The notes under the pieces were generated by a model. That model was not told where the DNA came from. It saw only the letters and a list, made by a program, of their open reading frames with translations, and did no database searches. Positions 18,205 to 26,847 of a DNA stretch of 57,997 nt are shown here, one piece after another. Numbering within the stretch: position 1 is the first letter of the stretch; every line of letters begins with the position of its first letter. Source of the DNA: Desulfococcaceae bacterium HSG9. Lineage in GTDB: Bacteria; Desulfobacterota; Desulfobacteria; Desulfobacterales; JAUCGF01. The stretch spans positions 1 through 57,997 of the forward strand of contig JAUCGF010000101.1 of assembly GCA_030378005.1 (NCBI GenBank), given 5' to 3'. Made by a program: the position numbers and the translations under genes.

Positions 18205-19605
18205 ATGGTAAATAAAAACAGAGATCTTAAAAAATTTGCGCTTATTCATCTTGGAACGGATGAGGTTTACGGCCTTGAGTACGTTGCCGCGGAAATAAAG
18301 AGGTTGGGACACAAATTTCAATGGTTTGATGGTGACTTGGCGTCTGTTGCTGACGATATCATCGCTTGGCAACCTTCGTATATGTGCTTTTCTACCCTGA
18401 CGACTTTCTTTCCACAGGCGCTGTCGCTTAGTCGCAACGTAAAATCACGGTCTCCCGAAATCAAATCCGTTTTTGGCGGACACCATGTCACTGCGGTTCC
18501 GGATGTTCATACGTCAGATGGTGTCGATATCATTGTTCCGGGTCCGGTGTTTGGCACGATTGAAAAGATTGCAGCAGACACTGCCGAGAATATTATCAAA
18601 GGCTACCCCATTCCCATGCACCAGATGATGCCGGCTCGGAGAGAATATTTCGAGGAGGTTGGAAGTATCGGTTCCCGTCATCGGAAGACCATCATGTCCC
18701 ATTTCGGGTGTCCTTATAACTGCTCCTACTGCTCCACACATTTGCTGAAGAAAGAATATGGAAAAGAATACCGGAAATACTGGCTCACCCGTCGCCCTGT
18801 TGATAAAGTGATTCAGGAGGCAAAAATCTTTCTCGAATTTCCGACTAAGGAAGTGGCCTTGGAAGATGACGATATGCTGTTCGGTAAAGAGGTTGAAAAG
18901 TGGTTGCCGGAGTTTGCCGATGCATGGAAAAAAACAATCGGATTGCCGATTCATGGCAATGTGACACCCAACACAGTGGTTAAAGTCTCAGATAACACTC
19001 TGGACACCTTGGCAGAGCTTGTTGTGGGTGTGCAGATGGGTGTGCAGGCTGCTCGACGCGATACGTTGAAGCTTTACAATCGCCAATTTCAAAATGAAGA
19101 ACAGGTCGCAAAAGCAATTGAACGTTTGAAAAGCCGGGGAATTCCCGTGAAACTTGAATTGATTATCGGCGCACCGGTGGAAGACCCGGTCGGAGATGCC
19201 ATTGATACAATCAAACTGGCGCAACGAGTGGGGGCCGGTACATTTGTTGCTGCTTTTCCTTTGATGCTTTACCCGGGTACCGCCCTTTATAAGTGGTGTC
19301 TGGAAAATAATATCAGGATGAAAGATGATTGCAATTTTGATTGTTATAGCGGCGAAGGCTCGGTTCTTTTTGATTCTGATACACAAAAAAAGATTACAAA
19401 TATTTCAAAAATGGCTGCTTTTTTTGTGAAGTACAATATAGAGGAGCACTGGATGCGCGCGTTAATTGAAATGGATCCAAACAGCACATCCGCACGCAAA
19501 CTCAGTGAATCGATTTATTTTGAGAGCCTCCGATTTCAGCTTGGCGATCAGATCGACCGGACGGAGTTTGAAAAAATACTGGCAAACACCAGGTTCAAAT
19601 ATTAA
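18205..19605 (+). CDS. B12-binding-type radical SAM protein
   Basis: 466 residues from ATG 18205 with AAAGGA just upstream. The N-terminal ~130 residues resemble a cobalamin-binding Rossmann domain (G-G-H-H-V-T-A-V-P, I-I-V-P-G-P-V), though a D-x-H-x-x-G motif is not clearly present. H-F-G-C-P-Y-N-C-S-Y-C near 168-175 is the CxxxCxxC motif for the [4Fe-4S]/SAM cluster. A TIM-barrel core follows (G-V-Q-M-G-V-Q-A-A, L-E-L-I-I-G-A-P). Such enzymes do radical methylations or rearrangements; in this locus a modified sugar or lipid is likely. Not further assignable. Confidence 0.8.
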   Translation: MVNKNRDLKKFALIHLGTDEVYGLEYVAAEIKRLGHKFQWFDGDLASVADDIIAWQPSYMCFSTLTTFFPQALSLSRNVKSRSPEIKSVFGGHHVTAVPDVHTSDGVDIIVPGPVFGTIEKIAADTAENIIKGYPIPMHQMMPARREYFEEVGSIGSRHRKTIMSHFGCPYNCSYCSTHLLKKEYGKEYRKYWLTRRPVDKVIQEAKIFLEFPTKEVALEDDDMLFGKEVEKWLPEFADAWKKTIGLPIHGNVTPNTVVKVSDNTLDTLAELVVGVQMGVQAARRDTLKLYNRQFQNEEQVAKAIERLKSRGIPVKLELIIGAPVEDPVGDAIDTIKLAQRVGAGTFVAAFPLMLYPGTALYKWCLENNIRMKDDCNFDCYSGEGSVLFDSDTQKKITNISKMAAFFVKYNIEEHWMRALIEMDPNSTSARKLSESIYFESLRFQLGDQIDRTEFEKILANTRFKY

Positions 19606-19607
19606 TT

Positions 19608-20540
19608 ATGCCATTTTCGATACCGATTGCCTTTCTCATTTTTAATCGTCCTGATTTGACACGGATTGTGTTCGAGTCCATTGCCAGGGCTAAACCTGAA
19701 AAATTGTTTGTCGTGGCCGATGGCCCCCGCTTCCCGGAAGAAGCTGAAAAGTGTGAGCAGGCCCGGGCCGTGATCGACAGAATAGACTGGGATTGTAAGG
19801 TTATTACCAATTTTTCGGATAAAAACCTGGGATGTGGGCGGCGGGTGTCAAGTGGTATAGACTGGGTTTTCTCAAAGGTTGAGGAGGCCATATTTTTGGA
19901 AGACGATTGTCTGCCGACCGAGTCTTTTTTCTCTTATTGTCAAACATTGCTTGACCGGTATCGTGATGATCATCGGATAATGACGATCAATGGAAATAAT
20001 TTTCAATTCGGGCAAAAAAGAACGGATTACAGTTACCATTTCTCTAAATACAATGGAACCTGGGGCTGGGCATCATGGCGCAGAGCCTGGAAATATTATG
20101 ATTATGAGATGAAAACCTGGCCCGAATTCAAGAAGTCGGAAATGCTTGGGATGGTGTGCGATGATCCTTATGAACAAAGGTTTTTTACAAGGCTGTTTGA
20201 TGCCATGTATGAAAATCCGGACAGGGAAAACACATGGGACCATCAGTGGAAATATGTCTGCTGGTCCCAGAGCGGCCTGTCCATAGAGCCGAGCGTGAAC
20301 CTTGTCGCCAATCTTGGTCTTGGCCGTTGTGACGCCACCCATACAACAGATGAGAACCCTCTGCTGGAGCAGCTCTCGGAAACAAAAGATATTTGGGAAA
20401 TAAAACACCCTCCATTTGTTGTCAGGCATCGTGCTGCTGACGCCTATATATTTGATTATGTTGCCGGGGGGAACCATAAGAAGAAGCATGCTCTGTTAAA
20501 CAAGCTGAGAAATTGGATGTCAGTAATCAAAAAAAGATAA
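19608..20540 (+). CDS. GT-A glycosyltransferase (HlpA/GNT-I-like)
   Basis: 310 residues from ATG 19608, two bases after the previous stop. I-P-I-A-F-L-I-F-N-R-P near residues 5-15 and F-L-E-D-D-C near 95-100 mark the group annotated as HlpA-like or GNT-I-related transferases. H-F-S-K-Y-N-G-T-W-G-W-A-S-W-R-R near 145-160 and T-W-D-H-Q-W near 207 are strongly conserved in it. It is the last gene of the polysaccharide cluster and is followed by an 18-bp hairpin and an IS1 remnant. Cytoplasmic; substrate unknown. Confidence 0.82.
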   Translation: MPFSIPIAFLIFNRPDLTRIVFESIARAKPEKLFVVADGPRFPEEAEKCEQARAVIDRIDWDCKVITNFSDKNLGCGRRVSSGIDWVFSKVEEAIFLEDDCLPTESFFSYCQTLLDRYRDDHRIMTINGNNFQFGQKRTDYSYHFSKYNGTWGWASWRRAWKYYDYEMKTWPEFKKSEMLGMVCDDPYEQRFFTRLFDAMYENPDRENTWDHQWKYVCWSQSGLSIEPSVNLVANLGLGRCDATHTTDENPLLEQLSETKDIWEIKHPPFVVRHRAADAYIFDYVAGGNHKKKHALLNKLRNWMSVIKKR

Positions 20541-20546
20541 GGTGTG

Positions 20547-20592
20547 CAGAAACTTTAGTTTGCCATTGATACAGGGTAAACTAAAGTTTCTG
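20547..20592 (+). terminator. Hairpin at end of the polysaccharide operon
   Basis: Seven bases after the last stop codon, CAGAAACTTTAGTTTGCC (20547-20564) pairs with GGTAAACTAAAGTTTCTG (20575-20592), an 18-bp stem with one non-Watson-Crick pair and a 10-nt loop. There is no downstream T-run, so it is a weak or factor-dependent terminator, or a repeat element used as one. Confidence 0.45.
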
Positions 20593-21112
20593 GGTAGTGT
20601 TCTAAAACTGGATATTATCTGAAATCTATGTTATATCATTGAGAGGTGAAACAGTTATTTCAGGAGAAGGACTAATCGGATGGCGGTGATTCAGGTTTCC
20701 AGCCCGCTTTGCAGGAGTGAGAAAATCGTGAAACGGGGAAAAACAGATAACGGCTGGCAGCGTTATTTGTGTCGAAATGAGGATTGCGAAACAAAATCTT
20801 TCATCCTCGACTATACATATAGCGCTAACTTCTTAAATCATCAAAAGAAGTTGAAAATATTGAAGCGGTGGTATTAAAAGCGGAAGCGGCTGAAGCGGAC
20901 GAAATGTGGAGTTTTGTCGGAAATAAATGCAATCGGAAATGGTTATGGCATGCGATTGATCATGAAACCGGAGAAGTTCTCGCTTATACTTTCGGCGATC
21001 ATAAATGGGAAAAGTATAAAAAATTTTGTCTGACATCCACCTTGGATTTTTATACAGAATAACGTGGATTAAGCACTTTTTTCAAAAAGGCAAACGAAAA
21101 ACTTTTTGGATA
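20593..21112 (+). pseudogene. Degenerate IS1-family transposase (insA/insB remnant)
   Basis: ATG 20680 begins a 65-residue InsA-like reading (K-R-G-K-T-D-N-G-W-Q-R-Y-L-C, then L-D-Y-T-Y) that breaks off after H-Q-K, where the helix-turn-helix part should follow. An overlapping frame to 21062 continues as the InsB core (D-E-M-W-S-F-V-G-N-K, then W-L-W-H-A-I-D-H-E-T-G-E-V). A third frame near 21074-21112 reads H-F-F-Q-K-G-K-R-K-T, like InsB H-x-V-G-K-x-x-T. An internal deletion and at least one frameshift have therefore killed the element. GGTAGTGTTCTAAAAC at 20593 may be the left end; the right end is not found. Confidence 0.8.
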
Positions 21113-21145
21113 TAGGGCATCCTTCATTTGTCAGTTTACAATTTT

Positions 21146-21214
21146 CCGGAGTGCCAAACTTGTAGTTTGGCATTCAGTGCCCGCTACTGCCAAACTACAA
21201 GTTCGGCACTCCGG
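21146..21214. repeat. 27-bp inverted repeat (GGAGTGCC type)
   Basis: Arms 21146-21172 and 21188-21214 pair over 27 bp with one mismatch around a 15-nt loop, starting CCGGAGTGCCAAACTTGTAG. Related GGAGTGCCGAACTTACAG arms occur inside the elements at 25132-25255 and 39135-39267, so this is a variant of the same mobile or structural repeat. Confidence 0.75.
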
Positions 21215-21245
21215 ATAAAAGTGTCAACTACTTTTGGGCTATTTT

Positions 21246-21302
21246 CTCGTTCCCACGCAAAGCGTGGGAACGAGGCTGCCAAAGGCTTTTTCCATCTACT
21301 GA
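21246..21302. repeat. CTCGTTCCCACGC hairpin and a CAGTAGAT-type end
   Basis: CTCGTTCCCACGC (21246-21258) and GCGTGGGAACGAG (21262-21274) form a perfect 13-bp stem with loop AAA. TTTTCCATCTACTGA (ending 21302) is the right terminus shared with the elements at 22894, 25132, 39020 and 39135; no matching left terminus was found, so it may be a truncated copy. The 100 bases between the IS1 remnant and the acetyltransferase gene are thus stacked repeats. Confidence 0.65.
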
Positions 21303-21357
21303 TTATAAAATAACTTTTAACTTTGCACTTCCAAGTATATGTATGGAGAGAATAATA

Positions 21358-22320
21358 ATGTCTCAAAACCCTCAAACCATTGATCAGAGCTGTAAAATTG
21401 ATGCTGAAAGCGCATTCAATTTCAGACAGCGCCTGCCCGCTTTAGCTGAGAAAATTATCGCCTCTTGTGATGACGAGGCTTGTTACAGCCATATCGATTA
21501 CGAACCGCTGCATTCTGAGACGGCGGTTATCGATATCATTAAGCGCTTCAGAGAGATTCTGTTTCCCGGCTATTTCGGCGAACAAAAACTGGACCCGGCC
21601 AATTTAAAATACTATATGGGGCAGTCAGTTTCGCTCCTTTTTGATACGCTCTCGGACGAAGTTACTCACAGCATTCGTCATGATTGTTTACGCTATGATC
21701 AATCCTGCTCCAATTGCAGTGAATCAGGTCATCAGATTGTGCTTGAAGTCTTTGAAGCCGTTCCGCAACTGCGCCGGGTCTTGGCAACGGATGTGCGTGC
21801 ATTCTTTGAAGGCGATCCGGCTTCGAAAAGTTATGATGAAATCATTTTCGCATACCCGGGTATTTTCGCTATCATGGTTTACCGTATCGCTCATCTGCTT
21901 TATCTAAAAGAAGTGCCCCTGTTACCCCGTATTATGACCGAACACGCCCATAGTGTTACGGGAATCGATATTCACCCGGGTGCCGAAATCGGGGAATATT
22001 TCGTTATCGATCATGGTACCGGCGTTGTGATCGGCGAAACTGCCGTAATCGGCAAAAATGTGCGTATTTATCAAGGGGTAACGTTAGGTGCGCTTTCATT
22101 GCCCCAAAATGCGGGAGAACAACTTCGCGGTAAAAAACGCCACCCAACCATTGATGATGATGTCATTATCTATTCAAGCGCCACGATTTTGGGAGGCAAC
22201 ACAGTGATTGGCAAACGTTCCGTGATCGGCGGTAATGTCTGGCTGACTGAATCCGTACCTCCGGATACGCGCGTGATCATGGAAACGCCCAAGCTGATTT
22301 ACAAAAAAGAAAATTTGTAA
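21358..22320 (+). CDS. cysE: Serine O-acetyltransferase
   Basis: 320 residues from ATG 21358, chosen because GGAGAG lies at 21345-21350. The C-terminal half is a left-handed beta-helix of hexapeptide repeats: I-D-I-H-P-G-A-E-I-G, then F-V-I-D-H-G-T-G-V-V-I-G-E-T-A, then Y-Q-G-V-T-L-G-A. The conserved D-H-G-T-G and catalytic histidine are present. The long N-terminal half is like the EpsC/SAT group found in anaerobes. It acetylates L-serine with acetyl-CoA, the first step of cysteine synthesis. A cysteine synthase gene is not adjacent. Upstream repeats separate it from the polysaccharide operon, so it probably has its own promoter. Confidence 0.92.
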   Translation: MSQNPQTIDQSCKIDAESAFNFRQRLPALAEKIIASCDDEACYSHIDYEPLHSETAVIDIIKRFREILFPGYFGEQKLDPANLKYYMGQSVSLLFDTLSDEVTHSIRHDCLRYDQSCSNCSESGHQIVLEVFEAVPQLRRVLATDVRAFFEGDPASKSYDEIIFAYPGIFAIMVYRIAHLLYLKEVPLLPRIMTEHAHSVTGIDIHPGAEIGEYFVIDHGTGVVIGETAVIGKNVRIYQGVTLGALSLPQNAGEQLRGKKRHPTIDDDVIIYSSATILGGNTVIGKRSVIGGNVWLTESVPPDTRVIMETPKLIYKKENL

Positions 22321-22324
22321 TGAC

Positions 22325-22838
22325 TCAGCCGTAAGAATCAGTTGATTTTACAACCGCTTTCAGAACATCTCCGGTAACTGCATAGATTCGGGCGTCCGAA
22401 CTGGCTCGCGGGCCGGCGACATTCAAAACGCTGATATGATGATGCGTTATCCATTCGGCGATTTTGTGTGCGGCGCTTGCCACAGACCAGAGGGACATAT
22501 CAGTGTGTAAACAGGGACGCAGATGCTGTCGCGCCAGCGTAAGGGTGAGTGCCGAACCGCCCGCCTGTCAACGGCCCATGAGAGATGATCAGCGTGCCAT
22601 CGCTGTCTATCACATTTTGCAGGGTACGTTTGGCATAGTGCGCTGAATCCATCTCTTTTAAGTTATAGTTAGACGGCAACGCACCATTTTCTGTTTTTCG
22701 GCCTTTGGGAAGCCATCCACCATGATCAATGCCGAGTGAGATGGCCGCATCCAAGGCCCCCTGGTCCGCGCCGGTCTGGCCGCCAGAGACTATTTTTTGC
22801 AGTACAGGGAAGGTTACTTTGTCATCGCTACTATGCAT
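22325..22838 (-). pseudogene. Frameshifted cpYpsA/SLOG-family 'molybdenum carrier' gene
   Basis: On the - strand from ATG 22838 the frame reads V-L-Q-K-I-V-S-G-G-Q-T-G-A-D-Q-G-A-L-D-A, the nucleotide-binding start of the circularly permuted YpsA (SLOG) family. After G-P-L-T-G-G at about 22565 the expected sequence continues in another frame (S-A-L-T-L-T-L-A-R-Q-H, then S-V-A-S-A-A-H-K-I-A-E-W, then N-V-A-G-P-R-A-S) to a stop at 22325. The break coincides with GGCGGGCGG, consistent with a 4-bp GGCG duplication. Total length without the break would be normal (~170 residues). It could be a sequencing error, but a real inactivating duplication fits better. Confidence 0.75.
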
Positions 22839-22841
22839 CTA

Positions 22842-23093
22842 TAGACAGTCACCTAAATAATTTCAAAAGTGCTTGGGTAAAGCTCAAAGATTATCAGTAG
22901 ATGGAAAATGCCTGAAAATACGGCATGGAGCGCAAAAATTAAGCGAAGCGGTTTTTTGCAGGAGCCTGAATCTGCAAGCCTTTTCCAGTGCCGAATGCAA
23001 AAAATCGCTGTGCTTGATTTTTGCGCTCCTAAACTTTCCATCTACTGATTATGAACAATCTTTCTGAAATTTAATATGTGACTGTCTATACTT
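22842..23093. repeat. Nested inverted-repeat element with CAGTAGAT core (family A copy)
   Basis: Outer arms TATAGACAGTCAC (22842-22854) and GTGACTGTCTATA (23081-23093) are perfect inverted repeats, with further weak matching inward (ATAATTTCA / TGAAATTTAA). Inside, 22894-23048 is a family A element: TCAGTAGATGGAAAA at the left, TTTCCATCTACTGA at the right, with inner arms GGAGCGCAAAAAT / ATTTTTGCGCTCC. It fills the gap between the SLOG pseudogene and the TRAP permease and touches the permease stop codon. Confidence 0.7.
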
Positions 23094-24979
23094 TATTTGG
23101 CAAATATATTCTTTATATTTTTAACCCAAATTCCGCTCAATAACCAAGAATAAGCCCAAGTACCAAAAATTATATATACAAACGCTTTAACAATATCTGC
23201 TGTGCTGCCGTCCAACGAAAAGCCGGGAACATAACCGAACAAAAACGGCCCTAAATATAAAAATTTAGCGAATTTAAAAGATGCGAACGCGGTTCGCCAC
23301 ATATTGGCATTGGCAATAGTGGCTCCGGCAAACGCGGCGATACACACTGGCGGTGTGATATTGGAATCCTGGGAAAGCCAATATACAATCATGTGGGCGG
23401 CGATTTCATTAACGCCGAGATGAGTTAATGCCGGAACGGCCACTACGGCGGTGATCAGATAGGCGGCCGTGACCGGAACGCCCATTCCGAGCACCAGTGA
23501 TGCCAGAGCGACAAGCAGAATTGTCAGCGGCAGTGATCCGTCAGCAAGTTCTATGACGATATCCGCAAATGTCAACACCAGCCCGCTGAATGTCAACACG
23601 CCGATGATAATGCCGATAACGCCTACGGTGGCTCCGATTTTGAGACTGCTTTCAGTGCCGGAGCGCGCTGCATGTACAAAACTCAGCAACTCTGTTTTTA
23701 AATTTTCTTTGCGGTTTTTTCTGAATCCGATGACAATGCCATAAGCTGCAAAGCCGATGAGTACCAGGACATTCGGGGTCAGCACCGGTTTCTCGGCCGC
23801 CTGGTTGACAAATGCTCCCAAAACGACAACCGTCATAATCACTGCCAATGACAAATCAATCCGTGTTTCAAAGGTTTTGAAACTGACCGCTATACAGGTT
23901 GCCAAGCCTAAAATGGCTGAAAAACCCGGTGAATAGCCGGTAAGCATAAATATTGTGATCACAACCAACGGCAGGATATAAACCCATTCGTTTTTCAGGA
24001 TTGTCATAGCGCTTTTTTCAGATTTTTCGCCGATGATATTATTTTTTTTGGCTTCATAATGCACCATAACGAAAACACTGAAAAAATACATCAACGCCGG
24101 AAAAATGGCCACCAGCATAATTCGGGAGTAAGGCACACCGGTCAACTCGGCCATGATAAAACCGCCTGCGCCCATAATTGGCGGCATAAACATTCCGCCG
24201 ATTGAAGCCGCCGGTTCGATGCCCCCGGCGATATGGGGTCTGAACCCCGCTTTTTTCATCATGGGAATAGTAAAAGCACCGGTAGAAACTGTGTTGGCAA
24301 TGGCACTGCCCGAAATAGAGCCGAACAAACCGCTGGCAATCACGGAAACTTTGGCCGGACCGCCTATTTTATGTCCCACTGCGGCGAGTGGAAAGTCAAT
24401 AAAAAATTTCTGTGCGCCGCATTTTTCCAGAAAAGCACCGAACAAAACAAATAAAAGCACATACGTTGCCAAAACATTGGCCATGATGCCGAACACGCCG
24501 TCGCTTTTATAGAAAATAGAGGTGCATAATTCAGGAAAAGAATCACCCGCATGGGATATCAAATCAGGGAACAAATCGCCATAAACACCGTAAAGCAACA
24601 TGATAACACCCATGATCACAAAAATATTGCCTACCACCCGGCGCGCCAATTCAATACCAATTAAAACGCCTACCATGGCAACGGCCATATCAAAGGGCGT
24701 TTCGGCACCGGTGCGATAATTGATCGCCTCAAAATTGAACATCCAATAGCCGACCGAGCCGATTGAGAGCAGAATCAGAATATAATCGACGACTCGCATG
24801 ATTTTTGACTTTGATTGGTAAAGTAAAAAGACCAGAATATATGTGATGATTACATAGATGCCCCTGTGATACTGTGTTGCCGCAGGTGCAACCACAGCAC
24901 TATAAGAATAAAAAAGCACCAGGAAAATTGCGCATACATCAAAAATAATTTGTTCAAACCGATTTAGTTTTTCAAACAT
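23093..24979 (-). CDS. TRAP transporter fused permease (TAXI-associated, DctQM type)
   Basis: 628 residues, almost wholly membrane helices. The N-terminal ~120 residues with four helices correspond to the small DctQ-like subunit. The rest is a DctM-like domain: G-L-F-G-S-I-S-G-S-A-I-A-N-T-V-S-T-G and P-P-I-M-G-A-G-G-F-I-M-A are the hallmark re-entrant loop motifs, and D-S-N-I-T-P-P-V-C-I-A-A-F-A-G-A lies near the end. Length matches TIGR02123 fused permeases. It imports an organic acid or similar solute with Na+ or H+, using the binding protein encoded 386 bp upstream. An inverted-repeat element and a strong hairpin lie between the two, which may lower permease expression relative to the binding protein. 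Confidence 0.93.
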   Translation of the reverse strand: MFEKLNRFEQIIFDVCAIFLVLFYSYSAVVAPAATQYHRGIYVIITYILVFLLYQSKSKIMRVVDYILILLSIGSVGYWMFNFEAINYRTGAETPFDMAVAMVGVLIGIELARRVVGNIFVIMGVIMLLYGVYGDLFPDLISHAGDSFPELCTSIFYKSDGVFGIMANVLATYVLLFVLFGAFLEKCGAQKFFIDFPLAAVGHKIGGPAKVSVIASGLFGSISGSAIANTVSTGAFTIPMMKKAGFRPHIAGGIEPAASIGGMFMPPIMGAGGFIMAELTGVPYSRIMLVAIFPALMYFFSVFVMVHYEAKKNNIIGEKSEKSAMTILKNEWVYILPLVVITIFMLTGYSPGFSAILGLATCIAVSFKTFETRIDLSLAVIMTVVVLGAFVNQAAEKPVLTPNVLVLIGFAAYGIVIGFRKNRKENLKTELLSFVHAARSGTESSLKIGATVGVIGIIIGVLTFSGLVLTFADIVIELADGSLPLTILLVALASLVLGMGVPVTAAYLITAVVAVPALTHLGVNEIAAHMIVYWLSQDSNITPPVCIAAFAGATIANANMWRTAFASFKFAKFLYLGPFLFGYVPGFSLDGSTADIVKAFVYIIFGTWAYSWLLSGIWVKNIKNIFAK

Positions 24980-25131
24980 TTCCCACCTCTTTTAAAGAAA
25001 TTCCAAATTCCAAATTCCAAATTTCAAAACACAAATAACAAATAAATCTGAAATTCCAAATTTCAAATAGTTAGCAGAACACGGAGTGTCGATGCTAAAA
25101 CAGCGTTGATATTTTTATCATTTGGGTATTG
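24980..25131. other. Intergenic segment with AAATTCCAAATTCC runs
   Basis: The region upstream of the permease start (AGAGGTGGG ribosome site at ~24985) carries repeated AAATTCCAAATTCC/AAATTTC units near 25003-25070. It is low-complexity and non-coding. No promoter was recognised with confidence. Confidence 0.4.
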
Positions 25132-25255
25132 TCAGTAGATGGAAAAGTTTCATAAAATGCAGCCAAAGGAGTGCCGAACTTACAGTTTGGCAGTGTTTTT
25201 CATGTTTATAGCGCATGCCAAACTGTAAGTTCGGCACTCCTTTTCGATCTACTGA
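25132..25255. repeat. Family A inverted-repeat element
   Basis: TCAGTAGATGGAAAA at the left and TTTTCGATCTACTGA at the right bound a 124-bp element. Inner arms GGAGTGCCGAACTTACAG... and its inverse pair over about 25 bp around a loop of about 22 nt. It is clearly homologous to 39135-39267, including the spacer between outer and inner arms (A-T-G-A/C-A-A-A-T-G-C). It has no coding capacity and lies between the two TRAP genes. Confidence 0.8.
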
Positions 25256-25328
25256 TTGTGATTTATTTGTAATTTGAGATTTGTAATTTAAATAACAGAA
25301 CGACTTTTCGCTTTACTCATCGTAGGTT

Positions 25329-25349
25329 GGGAGCCGGACACCGGCTCCC
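25329..25349. terminator. Strong GC hairpin after the binding-protein gene
   Basis: GGGAGCCGG (25329-25337) pairs perfectly with CCGGCTCCC (25341-25349) around a 3-nt loop, 17 bases beyond the TAXI gene stop. A T-run lies on the + side only, so for the - strand gene it may act as an mRNA-stabilising or attenuating hairpin rather than a simple intrinsic terminator. Confidence 0.5.
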
Positions 25350-25365
25350 GGATTGTTTTTAAAGA

Positions 25366-26340
25366 TTATTTGATCACGCCTTTTTCTCTCCAGAATTTTT
25401 CTGCTCCACGATGCAACGGTGTAACGATTCCGTTGACACCCGTTTTGATGCCCATCTCTTTGAAGGTTTTTTTCTGTGCTAACATGTGTTTGAGACCTTC
25501 AGGTGTATAAATAACAGAGAGCAGCTTGTAAACGACTTCATCGGCAACCTTGGCATTGGCCACCCAAAGGGCGGAATCTTGAAAGGAAGGTGAATCGTAA
25601 TCAACACCTTTATAGGTATTGGCCGGAACTGTCAGTTTAGAAAAATAGGGATATTCTTTGTAAAAACCGGAAGCTTCGGCGTCGGCCTCTAAGTTGACTA
25701 AGGCAATATCATTGGTCTGAGCCGCCATAATCACTGCACCGCTAGGAAAGGCGGTAAAAAGCCAGAACGCATCCAACTGATTGTTGCCGAAAGCGGCGGC
25801 TGCATCGTTATAACCCATGGCATTGCGTTCAATCTTGTCCCATACGCCCATGTGAGTGAAAAACAGTTCACAATTGGCGAAAGCGCCGGAACCGGCATTG
25901 CCCACACCAACCTTTTTACCTGTCAGATCTTTGGTGCTTTTGATACCGGAATCTTTGCGTACCACTAACTGAGCCGGTGCACCGTATAAATAGGCCACTG
26001 CTAAAACGTTTTCATATTTTTTGGGGTCATTTTTCATTTTTCCGTTCAGTCCGAGATAAACATGACCGGAATAAACAACGCCAAAATGAGATTTGCCTTT
26101 ATCGACTTTACGCAGGTTTTCAACTGAACCGGCAGATGATTGGGCTTTAACGGTGAAATCTTTGATCTCTTTCACCGGGCCATAAACCTGGATGCCGTTA
26201 GCCACAACCTGAAAAGTGCCTCCAGCCGGGCCTCCGCCAAAGACGATTCTTTTTTTTGCATAAGAATCTGCTGAAAAGGTGAAGGTTACCATTAATACTG
26301 CCAAAACAATTGTCAAAAGTGTGATAAATCTGGGTCTCAT
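25366..26340 (-). CDS. TAXI family TRAP transporter solute-binding protein
   Basis: 324 residues from ATG 26340, with AAAGGAG upstream. Residues 1-28 are a signal peptide (I-T-L-L-T-I-V-L-A-V-L-M-V-T-F-T-F-S-A-D-S-Y-A). The mature part begins with I-V-F-G-G-G-P-A-G-G-T-F-Q, characteristic of the TAXI (TRAP-associated extracytoplasmic immunogenic) family, followed by V-G-V-G-N-A-G-S-G-A near residue 145. It binds the substrate in the periplasm and delivers it to the fused permease. TAXI ligands are poorly known; glutamate-like and C4/C5 acids are reported for some members. No specificity residues can be assigned here. Confidence 0.93.
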   Translation of the reverse strand: MRPRFITLLTIVLAVLMVTFTFSADSYAKKRIVFGGGPAGGTFQVVANGIQVYGPVKEIKDFTVKAQSSAGSVENLRKVDKGKSHFGVVYSGHVYLGLNGKMKNDPKKYENVLAVAYLYGAPAQLVVRKDSGIKSTKDLTGKKVGVGNAGSGAFANCELFFTHMGVWDKIERNAMGYNDAAAAFGNNQLDAFWLFTAFPSGAVIMAAQTNDIALVNLEADAEASGFYKEYPYFSKLTVPANTYKGVDYDSPSFQDSALWVANAKVADEVVYKLLSVIYTPEGLKHMLAQKKTFKEMGIKTGVNGIVTPLHRGAEKFWREKGVIK

Positions 26341-26465
26341 ACTTTCATTCTCCTTTAATTTAGATAAGTTTAATTATAAAGTTTCCGCTCGTTATTACAT
26401 CTTTTCTTTTCCCGGAATATCACCTCCCTTTTAGTTTATGTTTAATGATACAGAATAGATAACAT

Positions 26466-26549
26466 GGGATAAAAAATCGGGTTTCTAAAGCGAGGAAAAA
26501 GCTACGGAAAATTACAATGACCAAGAAACCCGATTTTTAAGGCTATCCC
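26466..26549. repeat. Family B inverted repeat (copy 3)
   Basis: AAAAATCGGGTTTCT (26472-26486) and AGAAACCCGATTTTT (26524-26538) are perfect 15-bp inverted repeats around 37 nt, with outer GGGAT/ATCCC arms. It lies in the 5' region of the TAXI gene. The 130 bases between it and the gene hold no clear operator. Confidence 0.6.
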
Positions 26550-26673
26550 GTCAATCTCTATATTGCTGTTACTACTAGAATAGCAACGCTTGTGTCAATC
26601 GGATTATTTATGATTTTTGTGCCATAATTTTTCTTGAAAATAAAAGGATGGCACAAAATCCTATAGAAACATC

Positions 26674-26731
26674 AAAAGGGGATCAAAGGAAATTGCGATA
26701 TAAACTATTATTCCCTTTAATCCCCTTTTTT
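26674..26731 (-). terminator. Hairpin downstream of the lysine-rich small gene
   Basis: AAAAGGGGATCAAAGGAA (26674-26691) pairs with TTCCCTTTAATCCCCTTTT (26711-26729), with two mismatches. On the - strand it follows the small ORF that ends at 26848 and finishes in TTTT, compatible with an intrinsic terminator. Confidence 0.45.
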
Positions 26732-26847
26732 TGATCACGAGTTCTTGGGCAGTGAGATTCCATGTATTTGAACGTGCCGTTTTCAGAAAACGTAAGCAGA
26801 AACCGGCAATTATTCAAGATTACATTTCAATCACACTGCACAGGCAT

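Noticed and set aside
20593..21112. Intact IS1 insertion
   Set aside because: Internal deletion, frameshift and lack of a right end show it is a remnant.
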